Origin: Fibrobacter sp. UBA4223 | GTDB taxonomy: Bacteria; Fibrobacterota; Fibrobacteria; Fibrobacterales; Fibrobacteraceae | Direction: 5' to 3' | DNA length: 64,000 bases | Assembly: GCA_002382975.1 (NCBI GenBank) | Contig: DFTB01000007.1 | Span: 124,001-188,000, forward strand | In this document: positions 14,934-23,572 of the stretch, piece by piece | Position numbering within the stretch: the stretch's first letter is position 1 | Layout: each line of letters opens with the position of its first letter | Position numbers and translations under genes: made by a program | Notes under the pieces: model-generated | What the model was told of the DNA's origin: nothing | Seen by the model: the letters and a program-made list of their open reading frames with translations, nothing else | The model's database searches: none

Positions 14934-15779
14934 ATGCCAATTGACAAGCTTCTTTTCTACCTAGATTTCCCCTTTGTGCGCTACGCCATTATCGTAGGCG
15001 TCTTGGTTTCGCTCTGCTCGTCGCTTTTGGGCGTGACCCTGGTACTCAAGCGTTACTCCTACATTGGTGACGGTCTTTCCCATGTGGCCTTCGGGGCCCT
15101 TGCCATTGCCGCAGTACTCAAGGTCACAAACAACATGCTCATTATCTTGCCCGTGACAGTCGCGGTCGCCATCCTCTTGCTTTGCACCGGTAAGAACGCC
15201 CGGGTCAAGGGGGACGCCGCCATCGCCATGGTCTCGGTTGGGGCACTTGCTCTTGGTTATCTGTTGATGAACCTGTTTTCTACATCGGCGAATATTTCGG
15301 GCGATGTGTGCACCACCTTGTTTGGTTCTACATCCATTCTTACATTGAAAGCAGGGGAAGTGTATCTCTGTGTAGTCCTTTCCGTTGTCGTGCTGGCCAT
15401 TTTTGTGTTGTTTTACCACAAGATTTTTGCCATCACCTTCGACGAAAATTTTGCCCAGGCGACCGGCGTGAATACCGCTTTTTTCAACCTGCTGATTGCC
15501 GTTGTCGTCGCTGTCATTATTGTGCTTGCTATGAACCTGGTGGGGGCGCTTCTGGTGTCTGCCTTGGTGGTGTTTCCGGCTCTTTCGGCCATGCGGGTAT
15601 TCAAGAGCTTTTTTGCCGTAACCGTTGCCGCAGCCATTATCTCAGTAGTCTGTTCGTTAGTCGGAATCCTTGTGGCCATTCTTGCAGGCACACCAGTAGG
15701 CTCCACCATTGTTGCCGCCGACATTGTCGCCTTCGGCAGTTTCTATCTGATGAGCCTGATTCAAAGCAAAGAAGCTTAG
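14934..15779 (+). CDS. znuB: Zinc ABC transporter permease (ABC-3 family)
   Basis: A 281-residue inner-membrane permease with about eight hydrophobic helices, typical ABC-3 family length. Recognisable segments are YSYIGDGLSHVAFGALAIA early on and FDENFAQATGVNTAFFNLL, then NLVGALLVSALVVFPALSA, in the second half. It completes znuACB and forms the channel for zinc released by ZnuA. The bioF start follows within nine bases, so the zinc and biotin genes appear to be one transcription unit. Confidence 0.9.
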   Translation: MPIDKLLFYLDFPFVRYAIIVGVLVSLCSSLLGVTLVLKRYSYIGDGLSHVAFGALAIAAVLKVTNNMLIILPVTVAVAILLLCTGKNARVKGDAAIAMVSVGALALGYLLMNLFSTSANISGDVCTTLFGSTSILTLKAGEVYLCVVLSVVVLAIFVLFYHKIFAITFDENFAQATGVNTAFFNLLIAVVVAVIIVLAMNLVGALLVSALVVFPALSAMRVFKSFFAVTVAAAIISVVCSLVGILVAILAGTPVGSTIVAADIVAFGSFYLMSLIQSKEA

Positions 15780-15787
15780 CGTAAGTG

Positions 15788-17020
15788 ATGAAAATGAATC
15801 CTGTTATTGATAAGTTTACAGATGCGGCTCTTTCGGAGATGCGGCAAAACCACACGTATCGTACCATGCGCCTGATGGAATCTCCCGAAGCCTCCCGAGT
15901 TTTAATTCGCAACACAAAAGACGGAACTTCTCGCGAGCAAGTTCTGCTGGCGTCCAATTCTTACCTGGATTTGGCGAATGTCCCGGAACTGAAGCAGGCC
16001 ATGGCCAATGCCGTGCTGGAATGGGGCACAGGGAGTGGCGGTGCTCGCCTCACCACGGGCAACAAGACTCCCCATGTGGAGCTGGAATCCGAAATTGCCC
16101 GTTTCAAGGGCGAAGAAGCCGCCATCACGTTCAATACGGGCTACATGGCGAACGTGGGAACGATATCGGCTCTTTGCGGAAAGGGCGACTACGTTTTTAG
16201 CGACGAGCTGAACCACGCAAGCATTATAGACGGAATTCGTTTGTCGCGTTCCAAGTGCCTTGTTTACAAGCACAACGACATGGCTGATTTGGAACGTGCC
16301 ATTTTGGAAGCGAAAGATGCCGCCGGAAAATCCGGTGCAGAATTCCGTGGAATGGTCGTAACCGATGCCGTGTTCAGCATGGATGGCGACCTGGCGGATT
16401 TGCCTGAACTTTTGCGTGTTGCCCATGGGCATGATTGCCTTTTGATGATTGACGAGGCCCATGCTACAGGCGTAATTGGCAAAACAGGGCGCGGGTTAGC
16501 GGAGCACTACGGTTGCGGACACGCCGATGTTACCGTAGGTACGCTCAGCAAGGCCGTAGCCGCCGAGGGCGGCTTTGTGGCGGGTTCGGCGAAGTTGATA
16601 GACTTTTTGAGAAACAAGGCCCGGAGTTTTATTTTTACGACAGCGATGGCTCCTGCTGTTGCCGCTGCCGCCCTGAACAACCTGAAGTTTATTGATGCTC
16701 ACCCGGAAAGGGTTCAGCAGCTTCGTGGCAATGTGGATTTCTTCTGTGAAAGCCTCCGCCGCGAAGGTTTGGATGTTGCCATGTCGCCATCGGCAATTGT
16801 TCCCATTGTCATCGGCGACGAAGCCAAGGCGATGCAGGTCTCGGAGGCTTTGCAAGAATGCGGAATTTTGATTCCTGCCATCCGCTATCCGACGGTTGCC
16901 AAGGGGCAAGCCCGCCTGCGTGCAAGCCTTATGGCGACCCACACCAAAGAGGACCTTTTGTTTGCCGCCCATACCCTAGCGGAACTGTGCAACACCCCGA
17001 ACCTCGTGCCTCGAACCTAG
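15788..17020 (+). CDS. bioF: 8-amino-7-oxononanoate synthase
   Basis: A 410-residue PLP enzyme of the alpha-oxoamine synthase family that joins pimeloyl-CoA and L-alanine in biotin synthesis. Visible are LASNSYLDLA, GSGGARLTTGN, the cofactor-contacting DEAHATGVIG and the PLP lysine in GTLSKAVAAEGG. Glycine C-acetyltransferase is the alternative, but the adjacent bioD, bioA and bioW make BioF the better call. GTG at 15785, ATG at 15788 and ATG at 15794 are all in frame; I take 15788. The 3' flank has an ACC(A)CTAACC-type low-complexity tail. Confidence 0.9.
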   Translation: MKMNPVIDKFTDAALSEMRQNHTYRTMRLMESPEASRVLIRNTKDGTSREQVLLASNSYLDLANVPELKQAMANAVLEWGTGSGGARLTTGNKTPHVELESEIARFKGEEAAITFNTGYMANVGTISALCGKGDYVFSDELNHASIIDGIRLSRSKCLVYKHNDMADLERAILEAKDAAGKSGAEFRGMVVTDAVFSMDGDLADLPELLRVAHGHDCLLMIDEAHATGVIGKTGRGLAEHYGCGHADVTVGTLSKAVAAEGGFVAGSAKLIDFLRNKARSFIFTTAMAPAVAAAALNNLKFIDAHPERVQQLRGNVDFFCESLRREGLDVAMSPSAIVPIVIGDEAKAMQVSEALQECGILIPAIRYPTVAKGQARLRASLMATHTKEDLLFAAHTLAELCNTPNLVPRT

Positions 17021-17050
17021 TACCTAACCACTAACCACTGCTTACTAATC

Positions 17051-17761
17051 ATGTCCAAAGCTTATTTCATTACAGCAACCGGAACCGATGTCGGAAAAAC
17101 TTATGTTACGGCCCTTCTCGTGAAAAAATGGCGGGACCTGGGAATTGACGCGGGCTACTATAAAGCGGCCCTCAGCGGGGCAGAATTCAGGGACGGTAAG
17201 TGGGTTGCGGGCGACGCCGATTATGTCAAGCGCTTTGCAAGCCTTGGCGATTCTCAAGAACAGTTGGTCAGTTACGTGTATAAAGAGGCTGTTTCGCCCC
17301 ACCTCGCCGCCCGTAAAGAGGGAAACCCTGTAGAGCTTTCGAAAGTCCGCGAGGATTTTGAAGCGGCTTGCAACCGTCACGAATTCATATTCGCAGAAGG
17401 ATCCGGCGGAATCATTTGCCCCATTCGCTATGACGGCGATACTGCCACAGGTATTGATGATGCTGCAAAGGCCGTGCCGCAAAAAATTTTCCTTGTAGAT
17501 ATTATCAAGGCGTTAAACTTGCCAATCCTTGTGGTGACCACGGCGGCGCTGGGTTCCATCAATGCCTGCGTTCTTACCGTAGAATACGCAAGGTCTCGAG
17601 GAATCAACGTTCACGGCTTGATCGTGAACCGCTACGGCATGAGCAAAAATTACGAGATGGAAGATGACAACATCAAGATGATGCAGGACTTGACTGGGTT
17701 ACCTGTTTTTGCTAAAATTTCTGAAGGGGACAATGATTTAGGAGTCGATAAAACTTTCTAG
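17051..17761 (+). CDS. bioD: Dethiobiotin synthetase
   Basis: A 236-residue ATP-dependent carboxylase of the P-loop NTPase family that closes the ureido ring of dethiobiotin. The P-loop TATGTDVGKTYV is at the N-terminus, the substrate lysine region YKAA follows, and the EGSGGIICP motif is near residue 115. It follows bioF by 30 bases and is followed by bioA after about 11 bases, in the usual biotin operon setting. Confidence 0.93.
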   Translation: MSKAYFITATGTDVGKTYVTALLVKKWRDLGIDAGYYKAALSGAEFRDGKWVAGDADYVKRFASLGDSQEQLVSYVYKEAVSPHLAARKEGNPVELSKVREDFEAACNRHEFIFAEGSGGIICPIRYDGDTATGIDDAAKAVPQKIFLVDIIKALNLPILVVTTAALGSINACVLTVEYARSRGINVHGLIVNRYGMSKNYEMEDDNIKMMQDLTGLPVFAKISEGDNDLGVDKTF

Positions 17762-17772
17762 ATTTGGCCCGT

Positions 17773-19071
17773 ATGAATTTTGATAGCGAACACCTGTGGC
17801 ACCCTTACGCGGCGCTCAGGAATACACCTGCACGTTTTTTAGCAAAAAAAGCTCACGGCACGACCATTGAAACAGCCGATGGGCTGAAACTTATAGACGC
17901 CGTGTCTAGCTGGTGGTGCATGGCGCACGGACACAATGCGCCCGAAATCGTAGAAGCGATCCAGAAGCAGAGCGAAAAGATGTGCCACGTGATGTTCGGC
18001 GGGTTCACCCACGAACCTGCTATTGAACTTGGCAAACACCTTGTAAAATTCTTGCCTGAAGGCCTGAACAGGATTTTCTATGCGGATTCAGGCAGCATTG
18101 CCGTAGAATGTGCCGCCAAGATGGCGGTGCAATACCAGCATTCCCTTGGTCATGCCGAACGTTGCAAGCTGGTGGCTTTGAAAGGCGGGTATCATGGGGA
18201 TACGGCCGGAGCCATGGCGCTCAGCGACCCCGACGGAATGCATGTGCTTTTCCGTGGAATCATGCCGCAGCATTTTTTTGCTGAGCGCCCGAACTGCCGC
18301 TTTGATGCCCCTTGGGACGATGATGACTTTGTCTCGATGGAGCGTGTTGTGGAAGAGCACGAGAACGAAATAGCCGCCGTCATTTGCGAGCCCGTTTTTC
18401 AGGGTGGAAATGGCATGTGGCTCTACAATGCGGGCTACCTAAAACGCCTCCGCAAACTTTGCGACGAAAAAGGCATCTTGTTGATTCTGGATGAAATCGC
18501 TTCTGGTTTTTACCGCACGGGACCGCGATTCGCGATGATGCATGCGGGGATAAAGCCCGACATTTTGTGTATCGGCAAGGCCCTTACCGGCGGAAGCATT
18601 ACCATGGCCGCCTGCGTCGCTTCGGAGAATGTGGCCGAAACCATTACAAACAGCAAGATTCCGGCATTCATGCACGGACCCACCTACATGGCGAACCCGC
18701 TGGCATGCGCTGCAGGTATTGCCTCCCTTACGCTTTTTGAAAACCGGAACTATGCGAGCGAAGTCGCCCGAATCGAAAAGCGGCTCCGTGCAAATCTGGA
18801 ACCACTCCGCAATCTCGAAAACGCCGCAGACGTGCGGGTTCTTGGCGCCATCGGTGTTCTGGAGCTAAAGGCAAAACCATCCGCAGACGATATTCTGCGC
18901 GTGATTCGCGAAACGGGCGTATGGCTCAGGCCTTTCTGCAACTATGTCTATACGATGCCGCCGTTTATTACAACCGATACCGAAATTGACCGCATTTGCG
19001 AAGCGATCAAGATGATTGGAAAATGTGAGCCTGCTCCAATTGTGGATGGCGAAGACGAATTTCACGAGTAA
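17773..19071 (+). CDS. bioA: Adenosylmethionine-8-amino-7-oxononanoate aminotransferase
   Basis: A 432-residue class III aminotransferase converting KAPA to DAPA with SAM as amino donor. Typical segments are HLWHPYA at the N-terminus, SSWWCMAHGH, LILDEIASGFYRTG, the PLP lysine in CIGKALTGG, and GPTYMANPLACA. The first ATG at 17773 is preferred over the upstream TTG at 17764 because conserved sequence begins just after it. It ends four bases before bioW. Confidence 0.93.
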   Translation: MNFDSEHLWHPYAALRNTPARFLAKKAHGTTIETADGLKLIDAVSSWWCMAHGHNAPEIVEAIQKQSEKMCHVMFGGFTHEPAIELGKHLVKFLPEGLNRIFYADSGSIAVECAAKMAVQYQHSLGHAERCKLVALKGGYHGDTAGAMALSDPDGMHVLFRGIMPQHFFAERPNCRFDAPWDDDDFVSMERVVEEHENEIAAVICEPVFQGGNGMWLYNAGYLKRLRKLCDEKGILLILDEIASGFYRTGPRFAMMHAGIKPDILCIGKALTGGSITMAACVASENVAETITNSKIPAFMHGPTYMANPLACAAGIASLTLFENRNYASEVARIEKRLRANLEPLRNLENAADVRVLGAIGVLELKAKPSADDILRVIRETGVWLRPFCNYVYTMPPFITTDTEIDRICEAIKMIGKCEPAPIVDGEDEFHE

Positions 19072-19074
19072 AAA

Positions 19075-19821
19075 ATGGAATATTACAGTTTGAAAATGCG
19101 GGCTTCGCAGCAGATTGGCGAAGGCGACCAAAAACGCGAACAGCATATTTCCGGAGCAGAACGCATTGTAAGTCGTGAAGCCGTTGAGGCGGTTTGTTCG
19201 GCAATGGCCCGCCGAGCCCTTACCCATTCCAAGGGCGACCCGGACTTTATCAACATAAAAATTGAGAAGGTCTGCGAAAAGGATATCCAGATTTTAAGGG
19301 CACTGCCGGTCACACGGGCGGATGTGGACTCTTGGCAACAAGGACTGGACAAGGCGTTCGAATTTATTGATCAAGCTGCAGAACTAAAGGATTTTAGAAA
19401 AAAGCTTCCTGAACTTTTGCGCGAAACCTTCCCCATGCGCGGCGCCATGCTTTACGACATTGCTACCGGAGAGCGGCTTGAACCCGATCATGAGCGGGGT
19501 GTGCGGGCCACCTACATGGATGCACTCCGTTCCAGCGATGTCGATAGCCAAAAGAACCATTTCAACGAAGCTATTGTGCTTGCGACCAAGGTGGCCAATG
19601 CCCCCGGCATGGTGGCGGAACTCTGCATTTCGGACGACCCTGAATATGTAACAGGTTACGTGGCCAGCAAGGAACTGGGTTACGTGCGCATCATGAAGAT
19701 GAAAGAATTGGGCGACGAAAACGGCGGTCGCATATTCCTGTTTGATTCCCGCAAGGCCACAGCCGAAGAATGCATAGAGTACCTACAAAAGAAGAAGGTT
19801 CTTGTAGATACGCAGCTATAG
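19075..19821 (+). CDS. bioW: 6-carboxyhexanoate-CoA ligase (pimeloyl-CoA synthetase)
   Basis: A 248-residue BioW-family enzyme that activates free pimelate to pimeloyl-CoA, the substrate of BioF. The N-terminal YSLKMRASQQ and HISGAERI signatures are clear, and RGVRATYMDAL and the late GYVASKELGYVRI match the family. Its presence means biotin can be made from pimelate without the BioC-BioH route; bioB is not in the window. It is the last gene of the run and ends 18 bases from a convergent gene, with no clear terminator between them. Confidence 0.9.
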   Translation: MEYYSLKMRASQQIGEGDQKREQHISGAERIVSREAVEAVCSAMARRALTHSKGDPDFINIKIEKVCEKDIQILRALPVTRADVDSWQQGLDKAFEFIDQAAELKDFRKKLPELLRETFPMRGAMLYDIATGERLEPDHERGVRATYMDALRSSDVDSQKNHFNEAIVLATKVANAPGMVAELCISDDPEYVTGYVASKELGYVRIMKMKELGDENGGRIFLFDSRKATAEECIEYLQKKKVLVDTQL

Positions 19822-19839
19822 CTTTAATGTAGTGGGATT

Positions 19840-20841
19840 TTACACCCGTCCAGCGAACATGTTGCTGAACAGCATCAGTCCCGAAACAAAGATGATGATA
19901 CCGCCAGCAAGTGTAGCGACGGTGTAGATTTTCGTGGCGATTTTCGTATGGGCACTTCCCTTGTCGATTCCCTTGCGGAAAGCGACGGCGGCAATGCCGA
20001 AGGCCACGTTGGTAATGGTCATGCCGATGCAAATGACGAGCGCTCCCAAGAGGGAAAGTGCCACCATGGAGTTCAGCAGGCAGAAAAGCACAATCAGCGC
20101 CACGGCGGGGCAGGGAACAATTCCCGTGACGGCGGCCACCCCGATGATTTCACGCCAGCGGGCAATGGGCGGGAGTGGCGTTTCCGAGCAGTGTTCTGTG
20201 CTTTCTCCACCCTGTGCAACCATTTTGGCCTGCTTTCGTTGCGTGATAATATCGCGGATGCCGAGTACCACAAGTAAAATGCCCGTAAGCATCACCAGCG
20301 CATAGCTTGCTTTTTCGATGCCTATACGGCCGGTTTCAAAGGCGTTGAATACGGTGGCCTTGAAAATGGCATACAAAATAAGCAACAGCAAGACGGCGCT
20401 CATGGTGTGGATCACGGTAATGCCCGCTCCCAGAGCAACACCTTGCCTCCAGCGTCCGCGACGGGCTATGAAATAGCCTACCACGATGGATTTTCCGTGC
20501 CCAGGGCCCAATGCATGCAGCATGCCGTACACGAGACAAATGACGAGGAATTTCCAGATGACGCCCCAGTCGCCACCTTTCATGGCCGAAATGACGGCGG
20601 TGAGTTTTTCACGGAGAATTTTTTGTTCATGGGCGATGACGGCGTAAAACGAGGTTTGCTTTTTAGGTGCGACAGTGGGGGCTACAGTTTCGCTTGTGAT
20701 GTTGCCGTTATCGGGTGCAGCGACTTGCTCTGTGGGAGTCGCTTTTTTGACATCGCCCATGTCAAAGCGTTTCTTTTTCACATCAGAAAACGCCAGGGAG
20801 GCGAGAATCAGGATTAGCAAAAGAACGATGGACTTTTTCAT
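19840..20841 (-). CDS. NicO/RcnA-type nickel-cobalt transporter family protein
   Basis: A 333-residue membrane protein with an N-terminal signal-like helix, a Lys/Thr-rich periplasmic stretch, then about six helices. The NicO/RcnA hallmark LHALGPGHGKS is at about residue 110; GIVPCPAVALIVL and a second metal-ligand-type region follow. Family members export or import Ni/Co and related metals. The ATG at 20841 is preferred to an in-frame TTG at 20853. It lies 13 bases after the RND exporter stop, so the two are likely cotranscribed, though a functional tie is unclear. Confidence 0.75.
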   Translation of the reverse strand: MKKSIVLLLILILASLAFSDVKKKRFDMGDVKKATPTEQVAAPDNGNITSETVAPTVAPKKQTSFYAVIAHEQKILREKLTAVISAMKGGDWGVIWKFLVICLVYGMLHALGPGHGKSIVVGYFIARRGRWRQGVALGAGITVIHTMSAVLLLLILYAIFKATVFNAFETGRIGIEKASYALVMLTGILLVVLGIRDIITQRKQAKMVAQGGESTEHCSETPLPPIARWREIIGVAAVTGIVPCPAVALIVLFCLLNSMVALSLLGALVICIGMTITNVAFGIAAVAFRKGIDKGSAHTKIATKIYTVATLAGGIIIFVSGLMLFSNMFAGRV

Positions 20842-20854
20842 AGCGGGGCGCAAC

Positions 20855-23479
20855 CTATTTCTTTTTCAGCCAAGAACCACACAGGTACATCGTAAAGATG
20901 ATGCTTGTAATCAGGAACATGGCGATGCTAATGCAGGCCAGGTCGCCGATACCCTTGAGGCCGCGGTGAGTCGTGAACAGGAACCCGACAAAACCAGCAA
21001 TGGTGGTGGTGGAACTTGCCATCACGTTGCGGCCGGTGGTGTCCATCAGCTGGCGGAGCGTCAGGTCCTTGTCGCCTATCCATGAGGTAATCATGTGGAT
21101 AGTGGCGTCGATGCCGATACCGAGTGACATTGGGATTACAATCACGTTGTAGATGCTAATCTTGCCGAATTCAAACATGTCGGTGAGGAACCCGAGAAGC
21201 CCGAGGGTGAGGAGTGTTCCCATGCCGAAGGAAATGCAGCCTGCCAAGAAGAGTTTCGGCTTGCGGAAAGAGATTACCAGCGTGCCGAAAATCACGAGGA
21301 TGATGACCAGCGCAAGCCTGAAGCTATCCTTCTTCACGGAGTCGATTACGTCGGAAAGAATGAACTGCGAAGAGAAGGTGCGCAGGTCTTCGCCGTCGAA
21401 ATTCCAGTGGCCGTAGCGTTCCTGGAAACGATGCAGGGCGTGGGCATCCCAGCTGGGAAAATCACCGTAGATAAAGCCAATCTTTCCATAGCTGCCGTCC
21501 TTTTCTCGCAACAGGTCAAGAGTCCAGCTCGGGACATCTTCGGCGGTAAAGGTTTTCTCTACAGAGGATAGCTTGCGCAGGTTCGCAATATTCACGGAAT
21601 CTTCGCCCTCGGCACGATCAAACACGCGGGCCTCTACAAGGTCGCGGATTTCTTCAATCACTTCGAGGCGGGCCTCTTGGGAATCTTTTGGCGGAACGAA
21701 ACTCTTGAGGGTGAGGAAACTTCCGAGGGTAGAATCGTGCTCCACATGGAGACGCACCATCAGGGTGTCGTAAAGCTTGTCCAGCTGTTCGGGCTTGCTT
21801 CCCATCACGGCAGCCGGTGTCGATGTTACCGCCTTACCCGTGGCACGCGTCACCTTCGTAGAAATCTTGTTCTTCGAGGCCGATACGTTGGTAGAGACGC
21901 GACGCAGGTTGCGGAGGTTATGCTCAAAGTCTACATCCTGTGCGAACCAGAGCGACACTGCACCTAGAGCAAATCCCGCAAGGGCTGCATACTTGAAGAA
22001 CTTGAGGATTTTCGCCTCGTCCCAGGACTTGGGCAACAGGGAATTTTCCGGAGCCTTCGGGATACCACCCATGCACTTGATAAAGACGGGGAGCACAAGC
22101 ACAGAGGTAAGCATGCTGAAGAATACGCCTACGGAGGCCACCACGCCGAACTCATAGAACCCGCGGAAGTGTGCGGCAAGGAGCGTAAGGAAGGCGGCAA
22201 TTGTCGTGAAACTTGCGAGAATGAAGGGCTTGAGCATTTTCCTCTGAGCATGTTCCAGCACTTCTTCTAAGGTTGCGTACTTGTGCAATAGTTTCTGCGA
22301 AGTGCCTAAGATGTGGATGGAATAGTCGATACCGATACCCAGAATAATGGAGGCCACAAACACCGTGAAGGGGTTCAGCTTGCCGTAGAACAGAGCCGTG
22401 AACGCAAGCGTCGGGAGGCACGCGTAAAGTACCGATGCGGTCACCAGAATCGGGCCCTTTACGCTTCTGAAGAAGAAAATCGTGAGGAAGATGATGAGCA
22501 CCAGGCTGATGGCGAAGGAGAAGACGGAATCGTTGGCTACTTCGTCCACCTCCTTGAGGCCCTCGTAGGTACCTTCGACAGTAAAGCGTGTGGGGACGGG
22601 ATAGGACTTGCTGCTGAAATAGGCCAGCAGGGAATCGGTACGGGCCAAAATGTGGGTCACGAATTCGTAGTCGGTAGAAGGCTTGATGAGCTTGGCGTTT
22701 ACCACGCCGTTATAGAGAATCTTTCCGGTGCTGTCGGGGCGGGGGGAACCGATGAGGCGGTTCTTGAGTTCGGTGGGAATGGTAGATTTCGGATTCCATT
22801 CTTCCTCTTCGTTTGCGGCCTTTGCTATATCAACGGAGTCGGCCTTGTCTTTCTTGAAAAAGGCGTCAAAGGCGCTCACCGCTTCGTCAGGGAGGCCCAA
22901 TTCCTGCGGCAGGTTTTCGTCGATCCAGACCCGTTCTTTTTTGGGCTCGGCTATTGTCGCACTATCGGTCCCTGAATTTGTCGAAGGGTCGCCCAACAGG
23001 TCAACTACCAGCGGGCCGTTCTTGCGGCCTATTTCAAGCTGCAGGTCTTCTAGGTTGTCGCGGATGTGTTCCAGGTGCTTTATGGGCAGGTAGAGGAGAG
23101 CGTTATCCTTGAAAAACTGGTTGTCGTTATCTACCTGGGTAGAAACGAAATCGCCTTCCCAATTCTTGTGGATGTAATCGGCGATGGAATCCTGCAGGGC
23201 CACCACCAGGTTCACGTCTTCGCTCTGGATGGCAATCATGAACTTGTCGGTAGAGCCAAAACGCTGGTAAGATTCCTCGAGAGCCTTTACGCTCGGGGTT
23301 CCCTCGGGCAGCAAGTGGGAAAGGTCGGCATCTAGCTTGAGTCCCGGCTTGAATAAAATGGGAATGGCAAAAAGTAGCGCCAAAATCAGGTAAAAGGCGA
23401 GGGCCTTGTACTGGTGCTTGCAAATCAGGGGGATGTACCAGTTGGAAAATCTTTCAGGAAGTGATTTTTTGTTAGCCAT
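20855..23479 (-). CDS. RND superfamily exporter, HAE3/MMPL type (copy 1)
   Basis: An 874-residue inner-membrane RND protein with two six-helix repeats and large periplasmic loops. The first helix is followed by KLDADLSHLLPEGTPSVKA, and sterol-sensing-like segments recur (ILGIGIDYSIHILG and LGIGIDATIHMITSW), each with the GxGxDYxxH/GIGIDAxIH pattern of the hydrophobe/HAE3 group. It probably moves lipids or other hydrophobic substrates. The first start with family-like sequence is ATG at 23479 (MANKKSLP); TATATT lies a few bases upstream, so a leaderless or short leader is possible. A dispersed repeat is inserted near residue 165. It is a close paralogue of 27654-30242. Confidence 0.85.
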   Translation of the reverse strand: MANKKSLPERFSNWYIPLICKHQYKALAFYLILALLFAIPILFKPGLKLDADLSHLLPEGTPSVKALEESYQRFGSTDKFMIAIQSEDVNLVVALQDSIADYIHKNWEGDFVSTQVDNDNQFFKDNALLYLPIKHLEHIRDNLEDLQLEIGRKNGPLVVDLLGDPSTNSGTDSATIAEPKKERVWIDENLPQELGLPDEAVSAFDAFFKKDKADSVDIAKAANEEEEWNPKSTIPTELKNRLIGSPRPDSTGKILYNGVVNAKLIKPSTDYEFVTHILARTDSLLAYFSSKSYPVPTRFTVEGTYEGLKEVDEVANDSVFSFAISLVLIIFLTIFFFRSVKGPILVTASVLYACLPTLAFTALFYGKLNPFTVFVASIILGIGIDYSIHILGTSQKLLHKYATLEEVLEHAQRKMLKPFILASFTTIAAFLTLLAAHFRGFYEFGVVASVGVFFSMLTSVLVLPVFIKCMGGIPKAPENSLLPKSWDEAKILKFFKYAALAGFALGAVSLWFAQDVDFEHNLRNLRRVSTNVSASKNKISTKVTRATGKAVTSTPAAVMGSKPEQLDKLYDTLMVRLHVEHDSTLGSFLTLKSFVPPKDSQEARLEVIEEIRDLVEARVFDRAEGEDSVNIANLRKLSSVEKTFTAEDVPSWTLDLLREKDGSYGKIGFIYGDFPSWDAHALHRFQERYGHWNFDGEDLRTFSSQFILSDVIDSVKKDSFRLALVIILVIFGTLVISFRKPKLFLAGCISFGMGTLLTLGLLGFLTDMFEFGKISIYNVIVIPMSLGIGIDATIHMITSWIGDKDLTLRQLMDTTGRNVMASSTTTIAGFVGFLFTTHRGLKGIGDLACISIAMFLITSIIFTMYLCGSWLKKK
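22968..22988. repeat. CCTGAATTTGTCGAAGG repeat inside RND copy 1
   Basis: GTCCCTGAATTTGTCGAAGGG resembles the CTGAGCTTGCCGAAGG family. It is translated (minus strand) as DPSTNSGT in a linker where the paralogue at 28.1 kb has unrelated residues. Confidence 0.55.
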
Positions 23480-23572
23480 AGGGAGCAATATAATAAAAAG
23501 GGTCGCAGACGGCACGATTTGCGACTCAAGTTGTTGATATTCGGTCAATTACGACTGATGGAGTGATTAGCC

